Made by a program: the position numbers and the translations under genes
The notes under the pieces: generated by a model
Database searches by the model: none
Told to the model about the DNA's origin: nothing
What the model saw: the letters and a program-made list of their open reading frames with translations, nothing else
In this document: piece after piece, positions 63,420-64,000 of the stretch
Layout: every line of letters starts with the position of its first letter
Numbering within the stretch: position 1 is the first letter of the stretch
Origin: Novosphingobium sp. CF614
GTDB taxonomy: Bacteria > Pseudomonadota > Alphaproteobacteria > Sphingomonadales > Sphingomonadaceae
NCBI RefSeq assembly: GCF_900113255.1
Contig: NZ_FOOR01000005.1
Location: 62,001 to 126,000, forward strand
DNA length: 64,000 bases
Direction: 5' to 3'

Positions 63420-64000
63420 TCAAAGCGTGGCGCCGCCATCGACGACGAGTTCCTGGCCGGTCACATTGCGGCCGCCTTCCCCGATCAGATAGAGAACCAT
63501 CGCCACGATGTCCTGCATTTCGCTCGGACGATTGAGCGGAATGCCCATGTCCGCCACATATGCGCGCAGCGCTTCCTCTTCGGACAGGCCTTTCTGCTCG
63601 GCCATGGCGCGCCAGTTGGCCTTCATGCGCGGGACGGCGATCGGTCCCGGCGCGACGTAGTTCACCGTCACGCCGTCCGGGCCCGCTTCCAGCGCCGCGC
63701 TGCGGGTAAGGCCGCGCAGGCCCCATTTCGAGGCGGAATAGCAGGAACGGCCGGCGCGCCCGCGCATGCCGTGGTTGCCGCCGATGTTGACGACGCGGCC
63801 CGCACCGGCCTGGCGCATCAGCGGCAGCAGCCGCGACAGCACGATGAAGGGCGCCCGCAGGTTGGTGGCGACGGTGCTGTCGAATTCATCCACGCCGAAT
63901 TCGCCGATCGGTGGCGAGAGCGGCCCGGTATAGCCCGCTGCGTTCACCACCACGTCGATTCTGCCTCCAGACCATGCGAGGAATGCGTCGATCGCCCGAT
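63420..64000 (-). CDS. Short-chain dehydrogenase/reductase 3 (partial, runs off right edge)
   Basis: The frame is open from the window edge to a stop at 63420, so the N-terminal nucleotide-binding part lies outside. The visible residues include Asn in TVATNLRAPF, Tyr/Lys in CYSASKWGLRG and ending ELVVDGGATL. The residue 13 before Tyr is Gly (NIGGNHGMRGRAGR), as in SDR1 and SDR2. Of the three it is closest to SDR1, sharing HGMRGRAGR and YSASKWGLRG, suggesting a duplication. It is convergent with the GS-like gene. Confidence 0.9.
   Translation of the reverse strand, partial: RAIDAFLAWSGGRIDVVVNAAGYTGPLSPPIGEFGVDEFDSTVATNLRAPFIVLSRLLPLMRQAGAGRVVNIGGNHGMRGRAGRSCYSASKWGLRGLTRSAALEAGPDGVTVNYVAPGPIAVPRMKANWRAMAEQKGLSEEEALRAYVADMGIPLNRPSEMQDIVAMVLYLIGEGGRNVTGQELVVDGGATL

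Overview
The window looks like chromosomal DNA of a sphingomonad (Alphaproteobacteria, Sphingomonadales; Novosphingobium/Sphingobium-like). The grounds are very high GC with long antisense shadow ORFs, an archaeal-type class I lysyl-tRNA synthetase, an aerobic CobNST-type cobaltochelatase subunit, a short HisZ, the rpmF-plsX-fabH-ihfA-merR block, the zapA-6S RNA-fau arrangement, a large TonB-dependent receptor, and sphingomonad-style palindromic intergenic repeats. The genus is an inference. No transposase, integrase, prophage or CRISPR array was seen.

Layout. 0-8 kb: the 3' part of cobT, two small exported proteins, cysS with a coupled RES-like gene, a 2-hydroxyacid dehydrogenase that appears to start at CTG, and a divergent regulatory locus (small HTH gene versus S24 self-cleaving repressor) whose control region has an exact GTTC-N7-GTTC alphaproteobacterial SOS box and a perfect 12-bp palindrome. 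8-12.3 kb: MAPEG protein, then rpmF-plsX-fabH-ihfA-merR (ribosome, phospholipid and fatty-acid initiation). 12.4-14.2 kb: two identical tRNA-Asp genes separated by a terminator, then DUF2842, fau, 6S RNA and zapA. 14.4-21 kb: central carbon genes tkt, gap, pgk, an acyltransferase and class I aldolase, closed by a strong terminator. 21.2-31.4 kb: DUF4198 protein, AMP nucleosidase, GNAT, rpsF-rpsR-rplI, a glycine-zipper protein, PhzF-like isomerase, and a histidine kinase / receiver / receiver-GGDEF-EAL operon. 31.5-44.5 kb: SixA-like phosphatase, DinG-type helicase, PadR regulator, lysS, DUF1003, hisZ, an exported hydrolase between hisZ and purA, an L,D-transpeptidase with SEPS repeats, a long palindromic element, a DUF1674 gene and rsmB.

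44.7-64 kb is accessory and looks catabolic: a TonB-dependent receptor, a dihydroorotase/hydantoinase-fold amidohydrolase, three related short-chain dehydrogenases, a LysR regulator, HyuA and HyuB (hydantoinase/oxoprolinase family), an isopenicillin-N-synthase-like 2-oxoglutarate oxygenase, a cystathionine-lyase-like PLP enzyme, a DUF3830 protein, an aldehyde dehydrogenase, a LOG-family protein, and a translationally coupled pair of a Rieske oxygenase and a glutamine-synthetase-like ligase. The gene content suggests uptake and degradation of a nitrogen-containing (cyclic amide/ureide or amine) compound; the substrate is unknown. The cluster runs off the right edge. All three SDRs have Gly where the catalytic Ser of classical SDRs normally sits, 13 residues before the active-site Tyr.
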